NCBI RefSeq assembly: GCF_036322705.1
Contig: NZ_AP027270.1
Coordinates: 558,001-622,000, forward strand
DNA from: Maricaulis maris
GTDB lineage: Bacteria > Pseudomonadota > Alphaproteobacteria > Caulobacterales > Maricaulaceae
Direction: 5' to 3'
DNA length: 64,000 bases
How positions within the stretch are numbered: position 1 is the first letter of the stretch; each line of letters opens with the position of its first letter. Below the pieces are notes generated by a model. The model did no database searches. It saw only the letters and a program-made list of their open reading frames with translations, and was not told the DNA's origin. Shown piece by piece: positions 1 through 8,668 of this stretch. The translations under genes were made by a program, and so were the position numbers.

Positions 1-854
1 TCCTGATCGGCTTTCCGGCGCTGACCTGGATCGTCGACAATGCCGCGATCCGCTTTGCCATTTTCGGAGTTGCAGTGATCGTGCCGAACCTTCTGATGCT
101 GCGCTATCTGCAGACGGTCGGGGCGCGGGCCGGCCAGTTCGGGGTCCGGCTTCTGCGCTACAATATCTACTTCTTTGTGCTGTCGCTGGTTTTTGTGTGC
201 GGCGATGTTCTGCTGCTCGATCCGGACATGCCGGGCATTCTCGCACCAAACCAGACTGTCGCGGTCGGCATCCTGTCGATGATGGTGGTGGAGACCAATC
301 TGGTGTTCGGCTTTGTCCTGTTGTCGGCCGGGCGCTCGGCCTCGGTATTGCGACAGGCGGCATTGACCGACTATCTCACGGGCTTGCCGAACCGGCGCGC
401 GTTTGAAGCGCAGGTCGCGGCGCGCCTCGCCGAGGAGCCGGACGATCAGCCCAAGGCCGCGCTCGCCGTGTTTGATGTCGATCAGTTCGAACAGGTCAAT
501 GATACCTACGGCCATGATGTCGGTGACGCCGTGCTCCAGCATGTCGCCAACGTCCTTGGCGCTGCCCTGCGTCAGACCGATCATGTCGCGCGACTGGGCG
601 GCGAGGAGTTTGTCGCGCTCATCCATGCCGGTTCCGGCGCCAGCGCGGCCGAGATTGCCGAGCGGGTCCGGGGCGCGGTCGAAGCCCAGCCCTTCCGCAG
701 CGACGGTCTGGAGATCTCGGTGACGATTTCAGCCGGCCTGGTGGAGCTGGCCGAGGCGCAACCATCCCTGACACGGCTTCTCAAGCTCGCCGATGAAGCT
801 CTCTACCGGGCCAAGGGCGCCGGCCGGAACCGGATCATCCTGGCCGCCGCCTAG
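1..854 (+). CDS. Diguanylate cyclase, C-terminal part (GGDEF domain, membrane-anchored N-terminus); 5' end outside window
   Basis: The gene makes the second messenger c-di-GMP from two GTP. The reading frame is open from the first bases of the window, so the true start lies upstream; the first start codon inside is a GTG at 75. The N-terminal part is hydrophobic, with several membrane segments. A GGDEF domain follows, with the signature in its active form GGEEF. An inhibitory-site RxxD (RQTD) sits five residues before it, which suggests product feedback inhibition. A phase-setting DxLTGLPNRR motif precedes the catalytic domain. The stop codon overlaps the stop of the convergent trkH gene in a shared CTAG. 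The N-terminal sensor type is not identifiable from this fragment. Confidence 0.93.
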   Translation, partial: LIGFPALTWIVDNAAIRFAIFGVAVIVPNLLMLRYLQTVGARAGQFGVRLLRYNIYFFVLSLVFVCGDVLLLDPDMPGILAPNQTVAVGILSMMVVETNLVFGFVLLSAGRSASVLRQAALTDYLTGLPNRRAFEAQVAARLAEEPDDQPKAALAVFDVDQFEQVNDTYGHDVGDAVLQHVANVLGAALRQTDHVARLGGEEFVALIHAGSGASAAEIAERVRGAVEAQPFRSDGLEISVTISAGLVELAEAQPSLTRLLKLADEALYRAKGAGRNRIILAAA

Positions 855-2308
855 GGCCGCCAGAAGCGCGGGCTGAGCAGGATCAGGACCGCGAGGACCT
901 CCAGCCGTCCAATGAACATGTTGGCCGTCAGAACCCATTTCGCCGGATCCGGCAGGGGCTCGAATGTGCCAGCCGGGCCGATGATCGGACCAAGGCCGGG
1001 GCCGACATTGGCCAGCGTGGTCGCGGCACCGGACAGCGCTGTGACCAGGTCCAGCCCCATCGCCGAGAGGATGGCGGCCGAACCCGCGTAAACCGCAAAG
1101 AACACAAAGAAGAAGCCCAGCACAGAGTGCAGGATGCTCTCCGAGACCGGCCGACCATTATAGCGCATCGGGATGATGGCATTGGGCTGCAGCAGTCGCG
1201 CGAGGTAACGCCTGATGGCGGTGCCGGCGATCTGGTAACGGAAGATCTTGATCGAGCAGGTCGTCGACCCGGCGCAGCCGCCGATGAACATGAAGACGAA
1301 GAAGCAGGCCTGGGCAAACGAGCCCCATTGTCCGTAATCCGTGGTCGCAAACCCGGTCCCGGTGATGATCGAGACGGCATTGAAGCTGGCATGCCGCCAG
1401 GCGGCCACACCGTCGGTCGGGGTGTGCTGGATCATCAGGAGTGCGGTCAGGCCGACCGACGCAACCAGGACGACGAGCAGGAAGCCGCGCACCTGTGCGT
1501 CCCGGAAAAGATTGCTGAACCGGCCGCGCGAGGCGAGCACGTAGAGGCCGAACGGCAAGGAGGCCAGCACCATGAAAACGGTGGTGATCACATCGGCGCC
1601 GAGATGGACGTAATTGCCCATTGAATTGTCGGACGCCGAGAAGCCGCCGGTCGAGAGGGTCGACATGGCGTGGCAGATTGCATGCAGCCAGTCCATGCCG
1701 GTCGCCAGATAGGCCAGGAAGCAGATCAGCGTGAGGCCGGCATAGATCGCGGCAATGCCGGCTGCAATCTGGGTCGCACGGGGCAGGACCTTGTCTGACT
1801 TGTCGCCGGTCTCGAGCTGGAACAGCTGCATGCCGCCAATCCCCAGCATCGGCCAGAAGGCCATTGCCGTGACGATGATCCCGATGCCGCCGATCCATTG
1901 CAGGATGGCGCGCCACAGCAACAGTCCGGGCGGGCGGAAATCGAGACCGGTGATCACGGTGGCGCCCGTCGTGGTCAGGCCGGAGATGGATTCGAAGATC
2001 GCATCGGTCCAGCTCAACTCCTGGCCGGAGAGGCGCAGCGGCAGCGCGGCGCAGAGGGCCAGGCCGAGCCAGGCGCCAACGATCAGGACGAAGGCGCCGC
2101 GTGGCGGCATGTCGCCGACCGGGCCACGGGTCGCCAGCGTGATCGCGCCGCCGACGAAGACGCCGATGACCGCGGACAGGATGAAGGCGGTCGCGCTTTC
2201 CTGTTCGCCCTCGGCGAAGTCGACGAGCGCCGGGAACACCATGGTGACGGCCAGCACCGTCACCATCATGCCGATCATGAAGAGAACTTGCCTCAGGGCC
2301 TGGGTCAC
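851..2308 (-). CDS. trkH: TrkH-family potassium uptake protein
   Basis: Inner-membrane K+ translocating subunit, which normally works with the cytoplasmic NAD-binding gate TrkA; trkA is not in the window. The protein has 485 residues, typical for the family, and is hydrophobic throughout. The four pore-loop repeats with their filter glycines are visible in order: SGLTTTGATV, LSTGGFSASD, ITGTGFATTDY and LANVGPGLG. The start is GTG at 2308. The two upstream ATGs (2316 and 2340) are out of frame, so the GTG is the supported choice. The gene is convergent with the diguanylate cyclase and shares a CTAG stop overlap with it. Confidence 0.93.
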   Translation of the reverse strand: MTQALRQVLFMIGMMVTVLAVTMVFPALVDFAEGEQESATAFILSAVIGVFVGGAITLATRGPVGDMPPRGAFVLIVGAWLGLALCAALPLRLSGQELSWTDAIFESISGLTTTGATVITGLDFRPPGLLLWRAILQWIGGIGIIVTAMAFWPMLGIGGMQLFQLETGDKSDKVLPRATQIAAGIAAIYAGLTLICFLAYLATGMDWLHAICHAMSTLSTGGFSASDNSMGNYVHLGADVITTVFMVLASLPFGLYVLASRGRFSNLFRDAQVRGFLLVVLVASVGLTALLMIQHTPTDGVAAWRHASFNAVSIITGTGFATTDYGQWGSFAQACFFVFMFIGGCAGSTTCSIKIFRYQIAGTAIRRYLARLLQPNAIIPMRYNGRPVSESILHSVLGFFFVFFAVYAGSAAILSAMGLDLVTALSGAATTLANVGPGLGPIIGPAGTFEPLPDPAKWVLTANMFIGRLEVLAVLILLSPRFWRP

Positions 2309-2357
2309 GGGCGCATGATTTCCGGCTGGGGACGGGTCATCGGATTGCGATCATTGC

Positions 2358-2750
2358 TCAGTGCAGCCACAACCGGTCGGATGGCCGGTCCAGCGAGAAG
2401 CCGGGAATGGTCGCGGCAAAGCTTTCACCATCGCCGCGGCGCATCTCATAGCTGCCGCTCATGAAGCCCGACGGGGTGCTGAGCGGGGCGCCGGATGTGT
2501 ACCGGAAGCGCCCGCCAGGCTCAATAATCGGCTGCTCACCAATCACGCCCATGCCCTGGACATGCTCGGTATTGCCGTTGGCGTCGGTGATCGCCCACTG
2601 GCGAGCGATCAGCTGCACCGGCTGTTCGCCGGTATTCTCGATCTCGATCGTGTAGGCCCAGACATAGCGCCCTTCATCCGGAAGGCTCTCGTCCTCAAGA
2701 TAGTCCGGACTGACACTGATCCGCACGCCGCGGCTTTCGTGCTCATACAT
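2358..2750 (-). CDS. apaG: ApaG family protein
   Basis: Small beta-sandwich protein of 130 residues, the usual ApaG length. Recognisable family features are the YVWAYTIEIENTG core strand, the RQWAITDANG segment, and the VQGMGVIGEQP and GSYEMRR motifs. ApaG has been linked to Co2+ resistance and Mg2+ efflux in enterobacteria, but its biochemical role is not settled. It lies 49 bp upstream of trkH on the same strand, so the two ion-related genes could be co-transcribed; that is an inference from spacing. Confidence 0.93.
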   Translation of the reverse strand: MYEHESRGVRISVSPDYLEDESLPDEGRYVWAYTIEIENTGEQPVQLIARQWAITDANGNTEHVQGMGVIGEQPIIEPGGRFRYTSGAPLSTPSGFMSGSYEMRRGDGESFAATIPGFSLDRPSDRLWLH

Positions 2751-2914
2751 GGAGGGCCCCTGTGACCGGCCGCCGGGTGCGAACCTGATCCTGAAAAACT
2801 GGCGCTATCATCGACCTGCGCGCAAAGCGGCTCAACCCCCACGGTCAGCATGGCTGGACAGGGCGCGCCGGATGTTGGACATCTGCCAGCCCGCAGACCT
2901 GCTGATCGTGACCC

Positions 2915-3934
2915 ATGGCCGACACCGGAATTCTCCCCGACCATTATCTTTCTGCCCTCACCGAGCGCGGCATCGTGACCGTCGAGACACCTCTGGCGGA
3001 CGGACAGGTGCAGCCGGCCAGCATTGATTTGCGTCTCGGCAACAAGGCCTGGCGCCTGAGGGCCAGCTTCCTGCCCGGGCCGGACCGGACCGTGGCCGAA
3101 CGGCTTGACGATGACCTCGTCATGCACACCGTTGATCTCAGCGCCGGCGCCGTGCTGGAAACCGGCTGCGTCTATCTCGCACCGCTGCAGGAAGGCCTGA
3201 AGCTGCCCGCCGGCCTGACCGCGGCCATGAACCCGAAAAGCTCGACCGGCCGGATCGATGTCTTCACCCGTGTCATCACCGACCGGGGTGTGGCCTTCGA
3301 CCAGGCGCCGGTGGGCTATGAGGGTCCGCTCTACGCCGAGATTTCGCCCTGCACCTTCTCCATCCTGGCGCGTGAAGGCGACCGGTTGAGCCAGATCCGC
3401 TTTCGTCAGGGCGCGCACTCGACCCTGCGCGACGTGACCGTCAGCGTCGACCTTGCCGGCTTCGATGACGGGATTGTCGGCTATCGCGCCCGGCGCCACT
3501 CCGGTCTCGTGGACCTGGCCAGGATTGCGGGGCATGCGGCCAGCCGTTTCTGGGAGCCGCTTTATGCGCCGGACCGGCGTCTGATCCTCGATCCGGGCGA
3601 GTTCTACATTCTGGCGTCTCAGGAAGCGGTCGAGATCGGTTTCGACGAGGCCGCCGAAATGGCACCCATCGCGACCGAGATCGGCGAGTTCCGCGCCCAT
3701 TATGCCGGTTTCTTCGACCCCGGCTTCGGCAAGGCCGAGGCGGGGGGTGTCGGTGCCCGGGCCGTGCTGGAAGTGCGCGGCCGCGATGTGCCCTTCATGC
3801 TCGAGCACGGCCAGCCCATTGCGCGGCTCGTTTATGAGCCGATGCTGGCGGCCCCGGAGACGGCGTATGGCCAGCTGGCATCCAACTACCAGGCCCAGGG
3901 TCTCAAGCTCTCCAAATTCTTCAAAAGCGAATAG
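2915..3934 (+). CDS. dcd: 2'-deoxycytidine 5'-triphosphate deaminase (long alphaproteobacterial form)
   Basis: Converts dCTP to dUTP for thymidylate synthesis. The 339-residue length is about twice the usual Dcd, matching the tandem-domain version found in alphaproteobacteria. The first domain carries QPASIDLRLG and the nucleotide-binding stretch MNPKSSTGRIDVFTRVI. The second half repeats a degenerate fold ending in the HGQPIARLVYEP strand. The start is the ATG at 2915. The 164 bp before it contain no convincing gene; a longer antisense frame across 2609-4111 is a shadow. The gene is transcribed divergently from apaG. Confidence 0.9.
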   Translation: MADTGILPDHYLSALTERGIVTVETPLADGQVQPASIDLRLGNKAWRLRASFLPGPDRTVAERLDDDLVMHTVDLSAGAVLETGCVYLAPLQEGLKLPAGLTAAMNPKSSTGRIDVFTRVITDRGVAFDQAPVGYEGPLYAEISPCTFSILAREGDRLSQIRFRQGAHSTLRDVTVSVDLAGFDDGIVGYRARRHSGLVDLARIAGHAASRFWEPLYAPDRRLILDPGEFYILASQEAVEIGFDEAAEMAPIATEIGEFRAHYAGFFDPGFGKAEAGGVGARAVLEVRGRDVPFMLEHGQPIARLVYEPMLAAPETAYGQLASNYQAQGLKLSKFFKSE

Positions 3935-4031
3935 CGCCGATTTTCTGGGTTTTCCCCTTGATTGTCGCGTCACGAGGCTAAATCTTACGCCCCAGTAATC
4001 CATTTGTTGGGTTTTCGTAAGGGAGGGGAGT

Positions 4032-6026
4032 ATGGCCCGTTTGCTAGGCCTTGCATCAATGCTGTTCATGGCGGTGGGGGCTGCCCATGCGCAGCCGCCG
4101 GTGCCATCCATCGACGACTACGCCGCCATGGCAAACATGTCGTCCGTAAACATTTCGCCGAATGGCGAGCGCATCGTGTTCATCTCCGGCGAGAGCCGGG
4201 CCGAACGGTCGATCGTGATCTATTCCCTGGTGGGCGATCCGCCGCAGGTGATCGATGGCGGCGATGACCAGGTTCTCGCGGCTGTCTCCTGGGCGAATGA
4301 TGAAAACCTCATCGCCACCTATTCCGAGCGCCGCGACCTCGCGGCCCAGGGAGAACGCGCGGATGTGTTCCGCAACTACATCGTCCGCGCTGACGGCAGC
4401 CGGAACTGGGAACTCAACCAGTATGCCAGCCTGGCCAATCGTGACATCTCCGACCCGGATACGGCGCTGGTCTGGCTCCCGGTCCTGCAGGACAATCGGG
4501 GCTCGCGGACCGGCGGGGACTCTGTCCAGCGGGCCGTCGGCCTGTTCCGTCAGGGCTTCGGTCGCGACCGTGACCGCCGTCGCGTCTTTATCGGTGATGG
4601 CGGCTATACATATCTGCTCAATGCCGAGAATGAACCGGTTGTCCGATACGCCTTCGATGACGGCGAATTCGAGCTCTGGTCCAATCTGGATGACAGTGGC
4701 TGGGAGCGCGTCTACTCGGAAAACCTGACCCGTGAGCGCTTCCGCTTCGGTGCCCGTCGGTCTGACAGCTGGATCGGCCGGATGACCAATATGGCCGGCC
4801 TCGATTCGACCGGTCAGTATGGCTACTTCACCTCGCGCGTGAACAATGACCGCGCGGCGGTGTTCCGTTTCAACTTTGAAACCAACGAGATCGAAGGGCC
4901 GATCGTTCAGTCCGACCTGGCTGATGTCGGCAGCTTTATTCGCGACTGGCGCACCAATGCCATCATCGGTGTGCGTTGGAACGAAGAGCGGCAGCACGTC
5001 GAGTATTTCGACGAGACCTTCGCCGGTATCCAGTCCCAGCTCGAGGGGTTCTTCCCGGACTCGAATGTCTCGATCTCCAGCTTTGACCAGGATTTCCGCA
5101 AGGTGATCATTTCGGTCAATGGCGGTCAGACCAGCCAGAGCTATTACTTGCTCGATCGCGACACCGGCCAGATGGCCTTCCTGTCGGGTGCCTATGCGCG
5201 CATTCCGGATGAAGCGATTGCGCCGGTTGAAGTGGTCCACTACGCCGCACGCGACGGGCTGGAGCTGTTTGGCTATCTGACCACGCCGCCGGGCCGTGAA
5301 GCTAGAGATCTGCCGCTCGTGATGCTGCCGCACGGTGGCCCGCAGGCGCGTGACAATTACGGTTTTGATCCGTGGGCCCAATTCCTCGCCGCCCGTGGAT
5401 ATGCGGTGTTCCAGCCGCAATTCCGGGGGTCCGAGGGTTTTGGCCGCAACTTCATCACCATGGCTCACGGCGAATGGGGACGGTCCATGCAGGACGATGT
5501 CTCTGACGCGGTGCACCACCTTGTCGAGACCGGTGTCGCTGCTCGCGACCGTGTCTGCCTGTTCGGCTGGTCCTATGGCGGCTATGCCGCCCTGGCGGGT
5601 GCCACGCTGACGCCGGAGCTCTATCGCTGCGTGATTGCCGGTGCGCCGGTGTCCGACGTGTTTGCGATGATGGAATATGAGACCGGCCGCTTTGGTGGCG
5701 CCTCGGTGACCTACTGGGCCGAGTATATCGGCGACTGGCGCAGCGAAACCGAGTACATAACCCGGATCTCGCCGGCCCTGAACGCCTCTGACGTCCAGTC
5801 TCCGCTGATGATCATCCATGGTACGGACGATCTCATCGTGCCCTTCGAGCAGGCCGAGATCATGGCCGAGGCGATGCAGGCTGCGGGCAAGCCCTACGAG
5901 CTGGTCGCGATCCAGGACGGCCCGCACCAGTCCTACCGGATGACGGTGGACAATGTGCGCGAGCTCTACACCAATCTCGAGCGCTTCCTGTTCGAGCACA
6001 ATCCGCCGGACGCTGCCACGCAGTAA
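4032..6026 (+). CDS. S9 family peptidase (prolyl oligopeptidase / acylaminoacyl-peptidase type), exported
   Basis: Serine peptidase of 664 residues that cleaves peptides, often after proline or from acylated N-termini. A clear signal peptide ends at the AHA-Q junction near residue 21, so the enzyme acts in the periplasm or outside. Residues of roughly 40-390 form the beta-propeller region. The C-terminal alpha/beta-hydrolase domain carries the triad: Ser514 in GWSYGGYAA, an Asp at 599/600 in HGTDDLIVPF, and His632 in DGPHQSY. A GGAG-type ribosome binding site precedes the ATG. A strong terminator follows 25 bp after the stop, so this is probably a single-gene transcript. Substrate specificity cannot be read from the sequence. 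Confidence 0.92.
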   Translation: MARLLGLASMLFMAVGAAHAQPPVPSIDDYAAMANMSSVNISPNGERIVFISGESRAERSIVIYSLVGDPPQVIDGGDDQVLAAVSWANDENLIATYSERRDLAAQGERADVFRNYIVRADGSRNWELNQYASLANRDISDPDTALVWLPVLQDNRGSRTGGDSVQRAVGLFRQGFGRDRDRRRVFIGDGGYTYLLNAENEPVVRYAFDDGEFELWSNLDDSGWERVYSENLTRERFRFGARRSDSWIGRMTNMAGLDSTGQYGYFTSRVNNDRAAVFRFNFETNEIEGPIVQSDLADVGSFIRDWRTNAIIGVRWNEERQHVEYFDETFAGIQSQLEGFFPDSNVSISSFDQDFRKVIISVNGGQTSQSYYLLDRDTGQMAFLSGAYARIPDEAIAPVEVVHYAARDGLELFGYLTTPPGREARDLPLVMLPHGGPQARDNYGFDPWAQFLAARGYAVFQPQFRGSEGFGRNFITMAHGEWGRSMQDDVSDAVHHLVETGVAARDRVCLFGWSYGGYAALAGATLTPELYRCVIAGAPVSDVFAMMEYETGRFGGASVTYWAEYIGDWRSETEYITRISPALNASDVQSPLMIIHGTDDLIVPFEQAEIMAEAMQAAGKPYELVAIQDGPHQSYRMTVDNVRELYTNLERFLFEHNPPDAATQ

Positions 6027-6050
6027 GTCCAACGGACAGACCTGACGAGA

Positions 6051-6078
6051 AAGGGCCGGTGAAAACCGGCCCTTTTTT
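6051..6078 (+). terminator. Rho-independent terminator of the S9 peptidase gene
   Basis: A 10-bp perfect stem (AAGGGCCGGT / ACCGGCCCTT) is closed by a GAAA tetraloop and runs into six Ts. It begins 24 bp after the peptidase stop codon. Confidence 0.9.
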
Positions 6079-6154
6079 ATGTGCGATTTTTGTGGGCCGG
6101 GGCTGCATGTGCGTGCTTCCGCCGCGTGGGTCTGTCCGTGTATGCTCGCCCCAT

Positions 6155-6228
6155 GCGGGTGTAGCTCAATGGTAGAGCAGAAGCTTCCCAAGCTTACGAC
6201 GAGGGTTCGATTCCCTTCACCCGCTCCA
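6155..6228 (+). tRNA. tRNA-Gly (anticodon CCC), CCA encoded
   Basis: A full cloverleaf can be drawn. The acceptor GCGGGTG pairs with CACCCGC (6218-6224), and the D stem GCTC/GAGC encloses AATGGTA. The anticodon loop is TTCCCAA with anticodon CCC, and the T arm contains the invariant GGTTCGATTCC. The discriminator base is T at 6225 and CCA is encoded at 6226-6228. The outermost anticodon-stem pair is a G-A mismatch. It reads GGG glycine codons. Confidence 0.96.
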
Positions 6229-6266
6229 GCCTCCCAAATTGAAAGACGAACCGTCGCCCGCCGCGC

Positions 6267-6494
6267 TCACATCCGCCGCGGGCGCAGCGCTTCCGGGTCG
6301 ACGCCGAAGAGCTGGACCAGATGAGCCAGCAGGGCGACGCAGAAGGCGGCGGCCATGATGGCGATCAGGGTCCAGGGGATCATGCGCGGGCCGCGCTCGG
6401 GTCGCACCGGTTGTCCGGCGCGCCAGCGGGCGAGGAAGAAGAGGCCGATGCACACGGCGATTCCGACAAGGGTGGGGATGAGAGCGAGATACAT
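6267..6494 (-). CDS. Small two-helix membrane protein, unknown function
   Basis: A 75-residue protein starting at the ATG at 6494, with GGAA about 7 bp upstream. Two hydrophobic helices (about residues 2-21 and 37-61) flank a short charged, proline-rich loop (RWRAGQPVRPERGPR). The reading frame extends upstream to 6539, but the extension is hydrophilic and lies inside the glycosyltransferase gene, so the internal ATG is preferred. Its 5' part overlaps the 3' end of the glycosyltransferase by 115 bp in another frame, which suggests translational linkage or a frameshift in that gene. No functional family is recognised. Confidence 0.6.
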   Translation of the reverse strand: MYLALIPTLVGIAVCIGLFFLARWRAGQPVRPERGPRMIPWTLIAIMAAAFCVALLAHLVQLFGVDPEALRPRRM

Positions 6495-7978
6495 GGCGCT
6501 TCCGTCAGGGCGCTGAGGCCGTGTTCGGTCTTCTCCCAATGGTGGGGATCACTCAGGAGTTGGCGTACGGCGCGCCCCGCCGCAAGGGTCTGCAGCAGCC
6601 AGTAGACCGGCATGCCGGCCAGATCGACTGTCCGCAGCGGCAATCCGGCCCGCCTCATCGCCACACCCGCGCAGGCGATGGCGCTGGCATATCCGGTGAG
6701 CATGAAGGCCAGCGCCAGCAGGCCGGATGTCAGCGGGGCGCCGGGCAGGGTGAGGGAGAACAGGCAGGCCAGGCAGAGCGGGGCATGCAGCAGGGCAGAG
6801 GCAAAGGCGCCGCCGAGCACCAGCGCGCCGGGCCAGACCTGGCGCCAGGGCGTATCGGGGCAGCGGACAAGCACGCCGATGGTCTGGGCATAGCCCTTGA
6901 TCCAGCGAGTGCGTTGCTTGATCCAGGGCGACAGGTTCAGCGGCGCTTCTTCCAGGGTCATCGGTGCGATCAGCCCGCAGCGATAGCCGGCCGCGTGCAG
7001 TCGCAATCCGAGGTCGGCATCCTCGGTGACATTCCAGGCATCCCAACCGCCGACGGCGACCAGTGCGTCGCGGCGGAAATGATTGCTGGTTCCGCCCAGC
7101 GGCAGCGGCCAGCCCAGGCGTTGGTAAAGCGGCAGAAGGGCATGGAAATGCGCGGCATATTCGAGCGCGAACTGGCGTGAGAGCCAGCACTCGTCGCGAT
7201 TATACCAGTTCAGCGGCGCCTGCACGCAGGCGAGGCGCTCATTGCCAGCCAGGAAGGCCTCCGCAGCTCGCCGCAGCTGGACCGGGTCCGGTCGGTCCTC
7301 GGCGTCGTGAACCGTGACCAGGGGTGTGCGGCACAGCCGCAGGGCGTAATTCAGGGCGCGCGGCTTGGTGCGGGGCTCGCCGGGCGGGACGATGACGATC
7401 TCGAAGCGGTCGTCGAGCGCCAGGCCGCGGGCGGGCTGGATTGTTGCATCATCATCGGCCTCCAGAACCAGCTTGAAGCTGATCCGGTCCGCCGGATAGT
7501 CGATCGCCGCCAGGCCGCGCACCAGCTGTGGCAGCACTGCCGCCTCGCGGTAGAGCGCCACCAGAATGGTGGCCGCGGGGAGTTCGGCATCGGCGGCCCG
7601 CGGCGGGGTCAATGGTTTGGGCGTCAGCGCAAGGGCGGCGAGGCGCAGCGCGATCAGTCCGGTGAACAGCACACTGACCAGACCGCTTGCGGTCATCAGC
7701 GCGAGGCCCGGCATCAGCAGGGCCAGCAGGGCCGTCACTGCCAGTCCGGCCATGACACACCGCCCGAGGGCTCGCGATGTCGCGCCGAACGCACTCAGCC
7801 CGGGCGCGCGCCAGGCCAGTCCGAACGCTGCCTCGCTGGCCCACATCCGGGCCAGTTGCGGTGAGGGTGAGGCGAGCTTTGTCGGCTTGAAGGCGCGACC
7901 ACCCTGCGGTCGCCAGGGATGAGGCGGCGTCGTCGGTGGTCGCCCTTGTGTCCGCGCAGCGTCATTCATCAGGACCAT
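6380..7978 (-). CDS. Family 2 glycosyltransferase, processive (cellulose-synthase-like) membrane enzyme
   Basis: Transfers a sugar from a nucleotide donor, probably while extending or exporting a polysaccharide or modifying a surface glycan. The protein has 532 residues. Two N-terminal membrane helices are followed by a GT-A domain with ATILVALYREA, EADDDAT, HDAEDRPDP and NVTEDADLGLRL. The processive-type Q(R)xRW signature is present as QRTRWIKGY. Several C-terminal helices follow. The last 40 or so residues after HHWEKTEHGL are serine/proline-rich and out of character for the family. A +1 shift would stop the frame just before the next gene's ribosome binding site. The start may be the ATG at 7978 or the one at 7969. 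Confidence 0.85.
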   Translation of the reverse strand: MVLMNDAARTQGRPPTTPPHPWRPQGGRAFKPTKLASPSPQLARMWASEAAFGLAWRAPGLSAFGATSRALGRCVMAGLAVTALLALLMPGLALMTASGLVSVLFTGLIALRLAALALTPKPLTPPRAADAELPAATILVALYREAAVLPQLVRGLAAIDYPADRISFKLVLEADDDATIQPARGLALDDRFEIVIVPPGEPRTKPRALNYALRLCRTPLVTVHDAEDRPDPVQLRRAAEAFLAGNERLACVQAPLNWYNRDECWLSRQFALEYAAHFHALLPLYQRLGWPLPLGGTSNHFRRDALVAVGGWDAWNVTEDADLGLRLHAAGYRCGLIAPMTLEEAPLNLSPWIKQRTRWIKGYAQTIGVLVRCPDTPWRQVWPGALVLGGAFASALLHAPLCLACLFSLTLPGAPLTSGLLALAFMLTGYASAIACAGVAMRRAGLPLRTVDLAGMPVYWLLQTLAAGRAVRQLLSDPHHWEKTEHGLSALTEAPCISLSSPPLSESPCASASSSSPAGAPDNRCDPSAARA

Positions 7979-8049
7979 GTCACAGCCTCCCGAGCGCCCT
8001 TGAGCGCGCAGAAAAGCATAAATACAGCCTTAAGGCGAATCGAAGAAAA

Positions 8050-8538
8050 TTACCCTTTAGGGTTTATACAGGCGACCAGCGTGGGCTGGCCGAGGTCCTC
8101 ATTCGCCAGCTCGAAGACGCAAACGGTAGCGGTCGGATAGCCAATCGGCAGCTGGCGCGAGGCGTCACAGCGCAGCGCCAGCTTGTGGGCGAAGCCGCCA
8201 ATCCCGGGGTTATGGCCGACGAGGAGAAGGGTGCGGGCCGGGGCCAGCGCGTCGCGGGTGGCCCGTTCCAGCATCTCGGTGGAGGCGTGGTAGAGCACCA
8301 TCGGGTCTTCCACTGTCGGTGTCCCGAGCTGGGGGATGAGCTGGTCGAAGGTCTGGCGGGTCCGCCAGGACGGCGAGACCAGGGCCAGATCGGCGGTCAG
8401 GCCGAGCGCCGCCAGCGCATCGGCCGTATCGGCCGCATCGCTGCGCCCGCGCGGCGTCAGGCCGCGCTGGAAATCGTCTTCAGCTTCGAGCCGGTCAACG
8501 GCCTTGGCGTGTCGCATCAGGATCAATGTGGCAGTCAT
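8050..8538 (-). CDS. SixA-like histidine phosphatase family protein
   Basis: Short phosphohistidine phosphatase of 162 residues. The N-terminal catalytic motif is LILMRHAKA, the RHG-type signature whose His accepts the phosphoryl group. The second catalytic His lies in LLVGHNPGIGGFA near residue 113. Length and layout match SixA-type enzymes, which dephosphorylate His-containing phosphotransfer proteins in E. coli; the target here is unknown. The frame extends upstream to 8622, but the ATG at 8538 directly precedes the beta-strand that starts the fold and is preferred. Confidence 0.85.
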   Translation of the reverse strand: MTATLILMRHAKAVDRLEAEDDFQRGLTPRGRSDAADTADALAALGLTADLALVSPSWRTRQTFDQLIPQLGTPTVEDPMVLYHASTEMLERATRDALAPARTLLLVGHNPGIGGFAHKLALRCDASRQLPIGYPTATVCVFELANEDLGQPTLVACINPKG

Positions 8539-8668
8539 GGCATCCGGCAGGTTGGCGGCAGGTTGGCGATCATCAGCACGCCTGACCAGCAGGGTCTTGA
8601 ACTGACCGCAGACAAGGCGCACCTACTCCTAGGCCAGTTTCGAGATGTTTTGAACCGAGGAGAAAGCC

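Noticed and set aside
2609-4111. 500-residue minus-strand frame across apaG and dcd
   Set aside because: It runs through apaG in another frame and is antisense to dcd; no recognisable features.
4056-6191. 711-residue antisense frame opposite the S9 peptidase
   Set aside because: The sense strand encodes a clear peptidase with its triad and signal peptide. The antisense frame has no motif and arises from GC-rich codon structure.
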